From assembly GCA_031291055.1 (NCBI GenBank), contig JARLJU010000273.1:1-50557 (forward strand): a stretch of DNA of 50,557 nucleotides. The letters are read 5' to 3'. Below are positions 39,243-49,887 of the stretch, piece by piece. Each line of letters begins with the position of its first letter. Positions within the stretch are counted from its first letter, which is position 1. Source of the stretch: Rudaea sp. Its GTDB lineage: Bacteria; Pseudomonadota; Gammaproteobacteria; Xanthomonadales; Rhodanobacteraceae. The notes beneath the pieces were generated by a model, which had not been told where the DNA came from, made no database searches, and saw only the letters and a program-made list of their open reading frames with translations. The position numbers were made by a program, and so were the translations under genes.

Positions 39243-40394
39243 ATGACCGAACCAGTAACGATACTTCCGAAAATCAAGAAATCCGTCGCGCTGTCCGGCG
39301 TCGCCGCGGGCAACACCGCGCTCTGTACGGTGGGTCGGACAGGCAATGATCTGCACTATCGCGGCTACGATATCCTTGATTTCGCCACCACCTGTGAATT
39401 CGAGGAGATCGCGTACCTGCTCGTGCACGGCAAGTTGCCGACGCGGGCACAACTGACCGCCTACAAGGCCAAACTGAAATCTCTGCGCGGTATTCCAGCA
39501 TCGCTGAAAGCAGTGCTTGAGCAGCTGCCGGCATCGACGCACCCGATGGACGTGATGCGCACGGCGGTTTCCGCGCTCGGCTGCGCGTTGCCGGAGAAAG
39601 ATGACCACAATCATCCCGGCGCGCGCGACATTGCCGACCGGCTGATGGCCAGCCTGGGCTCGATCCTGCTGTACTGGTATCACTATGCGGTCAACGGCAG
39701 GCGTATCGATGTCGAGACCGACGACGATTCGATCGGTGGCCATTTCCTGCATCTGCTGGATGGCGAGAAGCCGGGCGAACTGTGGGTGCGTGCGATGCAT
39801 ACCTCGCTGATCCTCTATGCCGAGCACGAGTTCAACGCCAGCACGTTTGCCGCGCGCGTGATCGCCGGCACCGGCAGCGACATGTATTCGTGCATCACCG
39901 GTGCGATCGGAGCGCTGCGCGGACCCAAGCACGGCGGCGCGAACGAAGCCGCATTCGACATCCAGCAGCGCTATGACACGGCGGACGAGGCCGAAGCGGA
40001 CATCCGTGCGCGCGTCGAGCGCAAGGAGGTGGTGATCGGCTTCGGGCACCCGGTTTACACGGTCGGCGATCCGCGCAACAAGATCATCAAGGAAGTGGCT
40101 CGCGAATTGTCCGCGGCGCGGAGGAACATGCAGATGTTCGACATTGCCGAGCGGCTGGAATCGATGATGTGGTCGATCAAGAAGATGTTCCCGAACCTGG
40201 ACTGGTTCAGCGCAGTCAGCTATCACATGATGGACGTGCCGACGGCCATGTTCACGCCGCTGTTCGTGATTTCGCGCACCTCGGGCTGGAGTGCCCACGT
40301 CATCGAGCAGCGCACGGACGGCAAGATAATCCGCCCGAGCGCGAACTATACGGGCCCGGAGGACAAGAAGTTCGTCCCGATCGACAGGCGGTAG
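39243..40394 (+). CDS. prpC: 2-Methylcitrate synthase
   Basis: Condenses propionyl-CoA with oxaloacetate to 2-methylcitrate. 383 residues from ATG 39243, preceded by AAGGA; ATG 39222, overlapping the prpB stop (ATGA), gives 390 and is an alternative. The [20 protein letters not shown] start, the FLHLL and [12 protein letters not shown] segments, and the catalytic region [18 protein letters not shown] and [13 protein letters not shown] closely follow E. coli PrpC rather than GltA. Confidence 0.95.
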   Translation: MTEPVTILPKIKKSVALSGVAAGNTALCTVGRTGNDLHYRGYDILDFATTCEFEEIAYLLVHGKLPTRAQLTAYKAKLKSLRGIPASLKAVLEQLPASTHPMDVMRTAVSALGCALPEKDDHNHPGARDIADRLMASLGSILLYWYHYAVNGRRIDVETDDDSIGGHFLHLLDGEKPGELWVRAMHTSLILYAEHEFNASTFAARVIAGTGSDMYSCITGAIGALRGPKHGGANEAAFDIQQRYDTADEAEADIRARVERKEVVIGFGHPVYTVGDPRNKIIKEVARELSAARRNMQMFDIAERLESMMWSIKKMFPNLDWFSAVSYHMMDVPTAMFTPLFVISRTSGWSAHVIEQRTDGKIIRPSANYTGPEDKKFVPIDRR

Positions 40395-40399
40395 GAAAA

Positions 40400-40945
40400 A
40401 TGAATAAGTATACATTTCCGGCAATCGTCCTGTGGGCCATGGGCATTGGCGCGGCTCATGCCGTGGACAATGCCGTGTTCGAGCGCGTTGCCGCGGACAA
40501 ATACGAAGACATGCTGCGTAATGGCGGCGTGGCCTACGATCACAAGGATTATCCGCGCGCGTTCGAGTTGACCCGGCGCACGGCCTGCGCCGGCGACAAG
40601 ACCAGCCAGGCGCTGCTCGGGCGCATGTATCTGCTCGGTCAGGGCGTTGCCCGCGATGATTTCACCGGCTACGCCTGGATCAAGCTGGCGGCCGAATTCA
40701 AGTTTGCCGAATTCACGTCGCTCGCACGCAAACTTGAAGAGGCGATCGCGCCGGCGCAGCGGGCGCAGGCCAATGCCAGGGCCGACGCCTTGCGCAAGCA
40801 GTACGGCATGGCTGCGACCAACATCAATTGCCGCGGCGCATCCCCGCACGGCGTCTATATCATCGATGCGGTCGTGTGCAAGCCGTCGAGCGATGGCGGC
40901 GGCACGGTACTGATGCACCGCTGCGTGGGCATCCCGGAAAATTGA
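40400..40945 (+). CDS. Secreted Sel1-like repeat protein
   Basis: 181 residues from ATG 40400, AGGAAA directly upstream. Signal peptide 1-21 (MNKYTFPAIVLWAMGIGAAHA). One recognisable Sel1/TPR-like unit (SQALLGRMYLLGQGVARDDFTGYAWIKLAA) follows, then a coiled, Ala/Arg-rich segment, and a C-terminal part with two cysteines (INCRG and DAVVCK). Five bases after prpC, so co-transcribed with the propionate genes where one would expect acnD or prpF. Function unknown; probably a periplasmic scaffold. Confidence 0.75.
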   Translation: MNKYTFPAIVLWAMGIGAAHAVDNAVFERVAADKYEDMLRNGGVAYDHKDYPRAFELTRRTACAGDKTSQALLGRMYLLGQGVARDDFTGYAWIKLAAEFKFAEFTSLARKLEEAIAPAQRAQANARADALRKQYGMAATNINCRGASPHGVYIIDAVVCKPSSDGGGTVLMHRCVGIPEN

Positions 40946-41002
40946 TTTTCCGTGCCATCCCGCTGCAACCGGCTCGCCATCGCGCGGGCATGGCGGCCTG
41001 TG

Positions 41003-41374
41003 TCAACTGCGTGGCGCGGTCCGCAGGAAGGCGGCAGCAAACAAGACGGCGAACAACAGATCGACTAGCCCGAAGGCCAGGTCCTGCGGGTGCATGCGTC
41101 CTTGTGCGTACAGGACAACCACGGCGCCGCCGTAGGCGATCTTTTCCAGGATCGACGGAATCATGATCGGCCGGAACCTCGCCGGATCGCGTGCGATGGT
41201 GAAAAACGCCAGCTGCCACGCCAGCCCGAGCCCGGCGAATCCATAGAAAAATGCCGGGTGCGTGATGGGCGGCGGGTCCTGCGCGCCGATCAGGTCGAAT
41301 ATGAAATACAGCGGCGTGAGCAGAAGTACGCCCCAGATGGCGGCGATCAGGAACACGATTTTTGCGAATTTCAT
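41003..41374 (-). CDS. Hypothetical membrane protein
   Basis: 123 residues with four predicted helices (about 5-25, 41-62, 75-90 and 98-115). ATG 41374 starts MKFAKIVFLIAAIWGVLL. It follows the next membrane gene by 24 bases on the same strand, so probably one unit with the genes at 41399-42548. I do not recognise a family. Confidence 0.7.
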   Translation of the reverse strand: MKFAKIVFLIAAIWGVLLLTPLYFIFDLIGAQDPPPITHPAFFYGFAGLGLAWQLAFFTIARDPARFRPIMIPSILEKIAYGGAVVVLYAQGRMHPQDLAFGLVDLLFAVLFAAAFLRTAPRS

Positions 41375-41398
41375 TTTGCGCTCCGCCCAGTTTGCCTG

Positions 41399-41959
41399 CT
41401 AGTGCAGCCTGACGAACAACAAGCCGATGTAGGCGACGAAGGCCAGCAGGCCGATCACTGGCAACGCTTTGTGGTACCGCTCGCGGCGCACGAACATGGC
41501 CGACAGCGAAACCGCGACGAAACACAGGTGGAAAGTGACGTTGATCGGCTCGGGCAGGTGGTCGTAGAGCACGAGATCCTTGCCCAGACTGACCAGCAGC
41601 AGGAGGATGAGCAAACTGAAGAACCAGCGGGTGTGTGCGTGATAGTGCTTGCCCAGATCGACATTTTCGCCGCCGAAGTCCGGAAGCACGATCGCGGTGA
41701 GCATGTACAACACGATCGTCTGCGCCAGCACCACGGAGAACTTGGGAAAAGTCCAGACATGTACATCGCGCAATCCGAACATCGTCCACCAGGTCTGCAC
41801 CGCGAGGATCAGCAGCAGCGCGGCCCAGGCCAGGACCGGCCAGTACATGCGCACTCGAGAACGGGCGAGCAGGATACCGCGCAGGCCCTGCAGGATCTGG
41901 GTTATCGCCAGGCCGATAATGATCGAGAGCAGGACCGAAAGATAACTGAATTCGTCCAT
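41399..41959 (-). CDS. Hypothetical multi-pass membrane protein
   Basis: 186 residues from ATG 41959 (MDEFSYLSVLLSIIIGLAIT), GGAACC just upstream. Six predicted helices. The N-terminus LSVLLSIIIGLAITQILQGL and a WWTMFGLR segment resemble a common but unnamed inner-membrane family of Proteobacteria. Frame open to 42061 overlaps the neighbour and is excluded. Function unknown. Confidence 0.75.
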   Translation of the reverse strand: MDEFSYLSVLLSIIIGLAITQILQGLRGILLARSRVRMYWPVLAWAALLLILAVQTWWTMFGLRDVHVWTFPKFSVVLAQTIVLYMLTAIVLPDFGGENVDLGKHYHAHTRWFFSLLILLLLVSLGKDLVLYDHLPEPINVTFHLCFVAVSLSAMFVRRERYHKALPVIGLLAFVAYIGLLFVRLH

Positions 41960-41969
41960 GGCGGTTCCT

Positions 41970-42548
41970 TTACCGGGCCACGCCGACGGATGCCAGCCAT
42001 GCCAGCAGTGACCTGGCTTCCACCGCCGTATTGATGTCGCGCATGTCGCTGACCCCGCCATCGCTGCCCAGTTCTATATCGCGATAGCGCTTCTGTGCTT
42101 CATCGTGGACATAGGCATGGCATGTGCTGGCCCCTGCATCGCGCGTGCCGGTATCGGTGCGCTCGATCCTGCCTTCGGCTGCCCTTGCGATCAGCGCGGA
42201 ATTTTCGGCGAGTGCCGCGGCGTCGACGCTGCCCGTGCGCTGCGCCAGCGCGAACTTGGCGCGCAGGTCGGCTTCGTGGAGGTAGGTCACGCCGTCGGCC
42301 TGGGTCGTCGCCGGTGCCCAGCCCTTGCCGCGCATACTGTAGCGGTAGATGTTTCCGTGGCTGTCGATCAGCGTTCCCGCCAGCGCAAAGCCCCAGGCCG
42401 TGTTCATACGGAAGCAGTCGAATACCGGGTCGAGCGTTGCGATATCCGCTGCCGGATCCTTCGCCGCCACCGCCGCGTCTGGCGCAGCCGCATGACTGCC
42501 AGCGGCAATTGCGGTTGTGGCCGCCACCATCCATATCCCGTATCGCAT
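41970..42548 (-). CDS. Hypothetical exported protein
   Basis: 192 residues from ATG 42548 (MRYGIWMVAATTAIAAG), with a signal peptide cleaved near HAAAPD. The mature part is mixed alpha/beta without recognised motifs. It carries CFRMNTAWGFALAGTLIDSHGNIYRY and a second cysteine in STCHAYV. ATG 42593 is an alternative start. Ten bases before the membrane gene, so likely one operon. Confidence 0.65.
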   Translation of the reverse strand: MRYGIWMVAATTAIAAGSHAAAPDAAVAAKDPAADIATLDPVFDCFRMNTAWGFALAGTLIDSHGNIYRYSMRGKGWAPATTQADGVTYLHEADLRAKFALAQRTGSVDAAALAENSALIARAAEGRIERTDTGTRDAGASTCHAYVHDEAQKRYRDIELGSDGGVSDMRDINTAVEARSLLAWLASVGVAR

Positions 42549-42594
42549 GCCCGCCCCGCCGATGCTGCATTGATGCATGGTGGAAAGATCCATT

Positions 42595-43017
42595 CTACGC
42601 CGGGAGTCGCCTCCGGCGCTCGATCAGATCCCAGCGATTGCCGTACAGATCCTCGAATACGGCGACCGTGCCGTAGGCTTCCTCGCGAGGTCCTTCCACG
42701 AAGCGGACACCGTGGGACTGCATCGCAAGGTGATCGCGTCGGAAATCGTCGGTGTGCAGGAACAGGAAGACGCGCCCACCGGTCTGGTTGCCTATGCGGC
42801 TTGCCTGTTCGGGATTCGTCGCCCTGGCGAGCAGCAGCGAGGCGCCGCTGTTTCCCGGCGGCGCGACCAGCACCCAGCGCTTGCCTGCGCCCAACGGCGC
42901 GTCTTCGATCAGCTTGAAGCCGAGCGCACGTGTGTAGAAATCGATTGCCTCGTCATACTCGCGCACAACGATGGCGACATGGACGATTGCCCGTGTGCCG
43001 TGCTGCCCTGTTGCCAT
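42595..43017 (-). CDS. VOC (glyoxalase) superfamily protein
   Basis: 140 residues made of two beta-alpha-beta-beta-beta units. Metal-ligand-like positions are His13 in IVHVAIVV and Glu in FEDLYGNRWDLIE near the C-terminus, plus FYTRALGFKL early and LHTDDF in the middle. Family members include glyoxalase I, bleomycin-resistance and dioxygenase-like proteins; the substrate cannot be told. Confidence 0.88.
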   Translation of the reverse strand: MATGQHGTRAIVHVAIVVREYDEAIDFYTRALGFKLIEDAPLGAGKRWVLVAPPGNSGASLLLARATNPEQASRIGNQTGGRVFLFLHTDDFRRDHLAMQSHGVRFVEGPREEAYGTVAVFEDLYGNRWDLIERRRRLPA

Positions 43018-43080
43018 GAGCGCGGTGCCTTGTCCTGCCGGCTCGTGCCGGCGGCGACATCGTAACTGCTGCGGACGCCA

Positions 43081-43100
43081 CGCGGCAGCAAGCTGCCGCG
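43081..43100. other. 20-bp palindrome
   Basis: CGCGGCAGC-AA-GCTGCCGCG, a perfect inverted repeat between the VOC gene and the small gene at 43118. It could be a terminator-like stem for the small gene on the minus strand, but lacks a T-run. Confidence 0.4.
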
Positions 43101-43117
43101 CGACCGGCTCATGCGGA

Positions 43118-43465
43118 TCATTGCGTTACGCGTGCCAGATTGTCCGCTCGCGGCGACGGCGATTCTGCGGAACTCAAAACGATGGTTTCGGCAGATCCCA
43201 CCGGGTCGATCGAGGTCGGCAGCGGTTGGCCGCTGCGATTGCGCTGATTCTTGTAGGTTTCGATGCGCTGCGCCATTTCATCACCCCGCGCAAGAATCGC
43301 CTGAAACCCGTGACGTACACTGGCCGCGCGGATATTTGCCTGTTTTTGCGCGAGATTCATTGATTTTTTTTCCACCGGAGCAACTTCGGAACCGAGCATC
43401 CGATCGACCACCGTCGTGAAAAAGCTGGCCACCGACGCCTTCGTTCCCCATCTGGACGTATTCAT
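43118..43465 (-). CDS. Hypothetical protein
   Basis: 115 residues from ATG 43465, with GAGG seven bases upstream, which fixes the start although the frame is open to 43762. It starts MNTSRWGTKASVASFFTTVV. The middle is helical and charged (AQKQANIRAASVRHGFQAIL); the C-terminal third is rich in Ser and Pro and probably disordered. No transmembrane segment and no family I recognise. Cytoplasmic role unknown. Confidence 0.55.
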   Translation of the reverse strand: MNTSRWGTKASVASFFTTVVDRMLGSEVAPVEKKSMNLAQKQANIRAASVRHGFQAILARGDEMAQRIETYKNQRNRSGQPLPTSIDPVGSAETIVLSSAESPSPRADNLARVTQ

Positions 43466-43680
43466 GACTGATCCTCTTGCGATGCCATCCGACCTGCGTG
43501 ACGGATATGCCAGCGCTGGTTTGATTTCGGGCGTTCCGGAAAGAATTCCGGCACTGGCCAAGGCAAGAGCAAGTTTCGTGCTAGCCGTCACAGAATTGCT
43601 GCCAGGCGTGTGGAAGTCCTGTGAAAACGTGAGGGACTTTCCCCATCCGAGCTCAGCGGCCTGAAGGCGGCCGCGCTGAT

Positions 43681-44424
43681 TTAATTGGATTTTCCGAGGT
43701 TTTCGAAGCGCACATTCTGGATCGCATAGGATTTCCAGTCGCGGAAATCGAAATGCCACCACTCGAATTCGTAGACCGTGAAACCCTCAGCTTCCATGTG
43801 CTGACGCAGCAGGTCGCGCAGGTGACGCGCCGCGTCGTCACCGCCCGCATACGTCGGATAGGCGCGCTCCGACATCTCGTCGTACAGGCTCGGCATTTCC
43901 ACGGCGCGGCCGGTATGCAGGTCGTACAAGGTCAGGTCAACCGCACAACCGCGGTTGTGACGCGAGCCGGTTGCCGGATTGGCCACGAAGTTGTGTTTGT
44001 CGGCCGGCGTTGCGTCCCAGAATATTTTCGTCACGTACCACGGTCGATACGCGTCATGGACGAGCAGGTCGTAGCCTTGTGCCGCCAGCGCATGCTGCAC
44101 GCGTACGAGCGCCTCGGCGGCGGGCCGCTGCATGAAGGCGCGCGCCTGGCTGTACAGCGGCGTGCCGAGAAAATTGTGCGCGGTCGCGTAGCCGATATCG
44201 AGCTTGATGCCGGGATCCAGCGTCGTCAGTTCCACCAGATCGGCGGGGCGGAATTCCCCCTGCTCGACCGGCGGTGTCGCCGCCAGCGCGATCGGCAGCA
44301 ACTCGGCGACAGGGCGCACCGGTTCGATGTGGAAAAATTGTGGCGCGGCGGCCATGTGCTCACGCGGGACAGGCGCGCAGGCGGCGAGGGCGAATGCGGC
44401 GAGCAACCGCAGGCAACGGTGCAT
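43681..44424 (-). CDS. D-Ala-D-Ala dipeptidase, VanX/DdpX type (M15)
   Basis: Zinc dipeptidase, 247 residues. Lipobox ALAAC with Cys16, so likely a lipoprotein. Zinc and catalytic residues match VanX: His156 and Asp163 in SRHNRGCAVD, Glu221 and His224 in EFEWWHFDF, and Arg127 in DAYRPWY. Chromosomal relatives serve D-Ala-D-Ala turnover rather than vancomycin resistance; no vanH, vanA or vanS is nearby. It is divergent from the lipoprotein at 44530. Confidence 0.88.
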   Translation of the reverse strand: MHRCLRLLAAFALAACAPVPREHMAAAPQFFHIEPVRPVAELLPIALAATPPVEQGEFRPADLVELTTLDPGIKLDIGYATAHNFLGTPLYSQARAFMQRPAAEALVRVQHALAAQGYDLLVHDAYRPWYVTKIFWDATPADKHNFVANPATGSRHNRGCAVDLTLYDLHTGRAVEMPSLYDEMSERAYPTYAGGDDAARHLRDLLRQHMEAEGFTVYEFEWWHFDFRDWKSYAIQNVRFENLGKSN

Positions 44425-44529
44425 CGTGGTAGTGTCCTTTCGCGTTGATCCGGCGTATCAGCCGCCTCAGTGTAGTGCGAACCACGTATCGTTGTAACGC
44501 AGTGAGCGAGTCGAGGGAATCTTGAACCA

Positions 44530-45243
44530 ATGAACCACGACACATGCCGGCTCACGGTCGTGACGTCTTCCCGGTACTGGCTGCCTGCGGCTGCGCTGGC
44601 GGCGGCCGGCTGCGCGCTCGCGCCGACAACGCCGATGCAGCGGGATCGTTTGGCGCGCGTGGAAATCCTGGCCATGCTGCAAACGCTCAACGCCGATCTG
44701 CTCAGCCACGATAGCGCGACGCTGACGCTCGAACGCTGGTGCGCCGATCATCGGCTTGCCGAGCCGGTACGCATTCTTGCGCGGCGCCTGCACGACGGCC
44801 CCAAACCGGCCCCCGGCGACGTGCGTGCCCGGCTCGGCGTCGATGCTGCCGAGCCGCTCGGCTACCGGCATGTGCAACTGCTGTGCGGAGAGCACGTCTT
44901 GTCCGAAGCCGACAACTGGTATGTGCCGGGCCGGCTTACCGGCGGGATGAACCGGCAACTGGATACCAGCGACGAACCATTCGGAAAAGTCGTGAAGCCG
45001 CTCGGATTCCAGCGGCGCACCTTCTCAGTGGAATTGCTGTGGTCGCCGCTGCCGAACGGTTGGGAAATGTCGGAACCGGAATCGGGACCCCGGCCATTGC
45101 GCATACCAAACGCCGTACTGCGGCACGAAGCGGTCTTGTATACATCGAAGCAAGTGCCATTCAGTGCAGTTGTGGAAACGTATACTAATAACCTATTCGA
45201 TTTTGGTCGGTGGTCAGCGTATCGTCAGGCCGAAAAGCCATGA
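44530..45243 (+). CDS. Lipoprotein with chorismate-lyase-like domain
   Basis: 237 residues, with a signal sequence and lipobox-like LAAAGC (Cys28). Residues about 90-230 contain YRHVQLLCGEHVLSEADNWYVP, PFGKVVKPLGFQRRTFSVEL and ALYTSKQVPFSAVVETYT-like strands resembling the UbiC/UTRA fold, seen in many exported Proteobacterial proteins of unknown function. Whether it binds a ligand is open. It is divergent from the VanX-like gene across a 105-base spacer, and no clear ribosome binding site precedes ATG 44530. Confidence 0.6.
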   Translation: MNHDTCRLTVVTSSRYWLPAAALAAAGCALAPTTPMQRDRLARVEILAMLQTLNADLLSHDSATLTLERWCADHRLAEPVRILARRLHDGPKPAPGDVRARLGVDAAEPLGYRHVQLLCGEHVLSEADNWYVPGRLTGGMNRQLDTSDEPFGKVVKPLGFQRRTFSVELLWSPLPNGWEMSEPESGPRPLRIPNAVLRHEAVLYTSKQVPFSAVVETYTNNLFDFGRWSAYRQAEKP

Positions 45244-45407
45244 TCGTCGGCTGACGAATCCCATCTTCCCCAGTGCGATGACAGCGGCGGAATATTGCTT
45301 GCGGCGATCACGCTTCTGTTGTCGTCTTTGCCCGGACGCACAGTTGCCATGCCGGCGCCGAATGCGGCAGTGATCAGCTTGACTGGGAGAAGTCGCGCGG
45401 CCCGGGA

Positions 45408-47537
<2,130 letters not shown>

Positions 47538-48446
47538 TTAGCCCGGCGTCAGTGTGCCTGCGGCCTTGCCCTCGCCATCGATGCACAGAAACGGCAATCC
47601 GAGGGCGCGCAGCCATTCGTAGCCCGCCTGGCGGCCGAGCAGCATCCCCAGCGTCGATGCGGCGCCGGCCACGAGACAGGTTTCGGCAAGCACGCTGACG
47701 CTGGCAAAACTTTCCACGGGGTGACCCGACATCGGATCGACGATATGCGAATAGCGGCGACCGTCGACGACCATCACGCGTTCGTAGTCGCCGCTGGTGG
47801 CGAGTCCGCCGCGGTACAGTTCTATTCTTGCGAGCGCGTGTCGCGTGTCGTGCGGCGCCTTGATTCCCGCCAGCCACGGCGTGCCGTCGCCGTGCGCGCC
47901 GATCACGGCAATGTCGCCGCCAAGATCGACCAGGCCGTGGGCGATGCCGGCATCGCGGCAACATTGAGCGGCGCGATCGGCGGCGTATTCCTTGACCACG
48001 CCGCCAAGATCCAGACGCATGCCCGGCACGCCGAGCGTCAGCCGCGGTCTTTGCCAGACCACGCGCTGCCAGCCGCAGCGCGAAAGTGCGGACGCGATTT
48101 CGGCGCCGCCCGGCACGCGGCGGTTGTGCAGATCCCACAACCCTGTCAGAGCGCCGGCGCTGATGTCGAAGCGGCCGCCGCTTTGCGCGTGCAGGCTGGC
48201 AGAAAAATCCAGCAGGTCGGCGGTTTCGTCGTCGACATCGATGCTGTTGCCGGCATCGGCGCTGGCGCCAATGCGGGCGACCAGGCTGTCAACGCGATAG
48301 TGCGAGTACTTGCGATCGAGCCGATCCACTTCGGCCTGTGCAAGGAGGGCGACCGCGCGCGCGACCTCCGCGCCGATGGCCTGCAGCTGCAACTCGCAGG
48401 GGCAGCCCATCGCGTTGAAGCGAAATGCGTGGATCTGCGCGGTCAT
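47538..48446 (-). CDS. apbE: FAD:protein FMN transferase ApbE
   Basis: Attaches FMN covalently to Thr (or Ser) of target proteins in the periplasm. 302 residues from ATG 48446 (MTAQIHAFRFNAMGCPCELQL). Family blocks: RFDISAGALTGLW, LDLGGVVKEYAADRA, GLVDLGGDIAVIG, the SGDYERV motif and SHIVDPMSGHPV with the Mg and flavin residues. I see no clear signal peptide on this start. The frame open to 48890 overlaps the DUF3570 gene. It starts 11 bases after that gene. Last gene of the operon. Confidence 0.93.
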   Translation of the reverse strand: MTAQIHAFRFNAMGCPCELQLQAIGAEVARAVALLAQAEVDRLDRKYSHYRVDSLVARIGASADAGNSIDVDDETADLLDFSASLHAQSGGRFDISAGALTGLWDLHNRRVPGGAEIASALSRCGWQRVVWQRPRLTLGVPGMRLDLGGVVKEYAADRAAQCCRDAGIAHGLVDLGGDIAVIGAHGDGTPWLAGIKAPHDTRHALARIELYRGGLATSGDYERVMVVDGRRYSHIVDPMSGHPVESFASVSVLAETCLVAGAASTLGMLLGRQAGYEWLRALGLPFLCIDGEGKAAGTLTPG

Positions 48447-48457
48447 CCGAAGCCGAT

Positions 48458-49645
48458 TCAGTCGAGGAAATAATCCAGTCCGATGAAGGCACGAGTGTAG
48501 CTGACGACGCCAGGTACTGCTGCGTCGGCGCCACCGAGCGCGTCGTCGGCCGTGGCGTGGTACCGCTCGATGCCGGTGCTCAATTCCCAGCGGCCGAGAC
48601 GCTTGCGCAAATTTATACTTCCGGAAAATGCACCGAATGTTCCGAGACGGTAGTCGCTGGAATAAAACTGGTGAGCGCCGGGATCGAGAAAAAACGGAGC
48701 GTAGAACCGCGCCTGCTGCTGGCTGTAATAGCGCACGGCCGGGATAAGTTGCCAGGCGTCGGGCAGGCTCTGATACCAGCCGACATCGATCGTGTGCGAT
48801 ACCACGCCCCAGCTGTCCTGTGCGTAGCGGTAATCCAGATGCAGGGACGCATTCGCATCGCTGAAGGCGCGCCGATAGCGCAGCAACCACGCCGCCTCGA
48901 CGCGGCTGTCGGGGCGCGTATCCGCGAGGATGTCATCGCCGACCGAAACCAGCTTGTACGGATCCGACAAATAGCCGCTTTCGACATTCAATTGCACGCC
49001 GGTCTGCAGGACGGAGGATTTGTCGAGCACCCATGCGGCGCTGCCGAACACGGAGGCGGTGTTTTTTTCCTCGTGGCGCACACGATCGTAGAGCAGATAG
49101 TCGGTGGGCTGAATGATGTCGTGCGAAAAGCTGCCGCCGGCGCCTAGCGTCAGCGCTGCATTCAGCGGAAAGCTGCGGTCGATGCCTGCGGAAGTGGCAC
49201 GATAGTCGCGCTCCTGCGAGTACGAACCGCTGTAGGTCGTGCTCGCGCTGGTGCCCGCATCAGCGGTATAGGCCGCACTCAGGGCAGTGCGGTGATCGTG
49301 GATCGTGGCGCCGCTCAAGACCTGGATCGGCCGGCCATCGACGCCGGGTAGCACATACCACGGCGAGGAGCCGCTCATGACCTCGTGCGTCGCGGTGACA
49401 TCCAGCGCGCCACTGTTGCCGACGCGGGTATCGAGCTGGAATTGCTGCGAATAGACGCGATAGCGATCGGGACTGCCGATCGCCGCACCGTCAACGGCAT
49501 CCTCGCTGTAGTCGTTGTAGCGATAGCCGACGTGCGAGTCGCTTTCCGCGGCAGGCGCAGTCTGTGCGTGTGCGCTCGGCGCAAGCGCTGCAGCCGCGCT
49601 CATCAGCGCGGCAAGGGAAGGGGACAGGTTGCCTCGCGTCGCCAT
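48458..49645 (-). CDS. DUF3570 outer-membrane beta-barrel protein
   Basis: 395 residues from ATG 49645. Signal peptide about 1-27 (ends SAHA-QTAP). The rest is aromatic-rich alternating beta strands ending in a terminal LDYFLD, consistent with an outer-membrane barrel. Residues 91-94 SGSS and 111-114 SGAT lie in the conserved family region EVMSGSSPWYVLPGV and PIQVLSGATIHDHR. The SGAT resembles the ApbE target Dxx(S/T)GAT, but the Asp position holds Gln. Start overlaps the DUF4266 stop (TGATG). Function unknown. Confidence 0.85.
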   Translation of the reverse strand: MATRGNLSPSLAALMSAAAALAPSAHAQTAPAAESDSHVGYRYNDYSEDAVDGAAIGSPDRYRVYSQQFQLDTRVGNSGALDVTATHEVMSGSSPWYVLPGVDGRPIQVLSGATIHDHRTALSAAYTADAGTSASTTYSGSYSQERDYRATSAGIDRSFPLNAALTLGAGGSFSHDIIQPTDYLLYDRVRHEEKNTASVFGSAAWVLDKSSVLQTGVQLNVESGYLSDPYKLVSVGDDILADTRPDSRVEAAWLLRYRRAFSDANASLHLDYRYAQDSWGVVSHTIDVGWYQSLPDAWQLIPAVRYYSQQQARFYAPFFLDPGAHQFYSSDYRLGTFGAFSGSINLRKRLGRWELSTGIERYHATADDALGGADAAVPGVVSYTRAFIGLDYFLD

Positions 49646-49887
49646 CAATTGCAGCCGCAGCCGCCACCGGCGGCGCCGACGTGGCCATCGCTGCCTTCCT
49701 TGCTGAAGTGTGCGTGGTCGGTCATCGCTGCCTGCAGAGGATCCGGATCCCAGCGCATGTCCCAGCGCGCCAGCCGGCCGCGTTCCCAGGGTTGTACCGG
49801 CGTCGTCGTGCAACCGCACAACAACAGCGCCAGCAGCGCAGCGGCAACGCAAGCACTCGCGCGGGTGTCGAATTCAATGGGCTTCAT
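49645..49887 (-). CDS. DUF4266 small lipoprotein with GGGCGCN end
   Basis: 80 residues from ATG 49887. The signal and lipobox LLLCGC have Cys26; PVQPWERGRLARWDMRWDPD is the DUF4266 core. The C-terminus is GGGCGCN (residues 74-80), with two cysteines separated by one glycine, a candidate redox or metal site. Overlaps the thioredoxin gene by 14 bases and the DUF3570 gene by one. The function is unknown, but proteins of this family co-occur with DUF3570 and ApbE. Confidence 0.88.
   Translation of the reverse strand: MKPIEFDTRASACVAAALLALLLCGCTTTPVQPWERGRLARWDMRWDPDPLQAAMTDHAHFSKEGSDGHVGAAGGGCGCN

Noticed and set aside
43081..43100. The palindrome as a rho-independent terminator.
   Set aside because: No T-run on either strand; kept only as an inverted repeat.
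43416..43664. An 82-codon plus-strand frame opposite the small unknown gene at 43118-43465.
   Set aside because: No ribosome binding site; the minus-strand gene has a good one.
43681..44424. A vancomycin-resistance gene.
   Set aside because: VanX-type residues are present, but no vanH, vanA, vanR or vanS is nearby, and chromosomal M15 dipeptidases have housekeeping roles.
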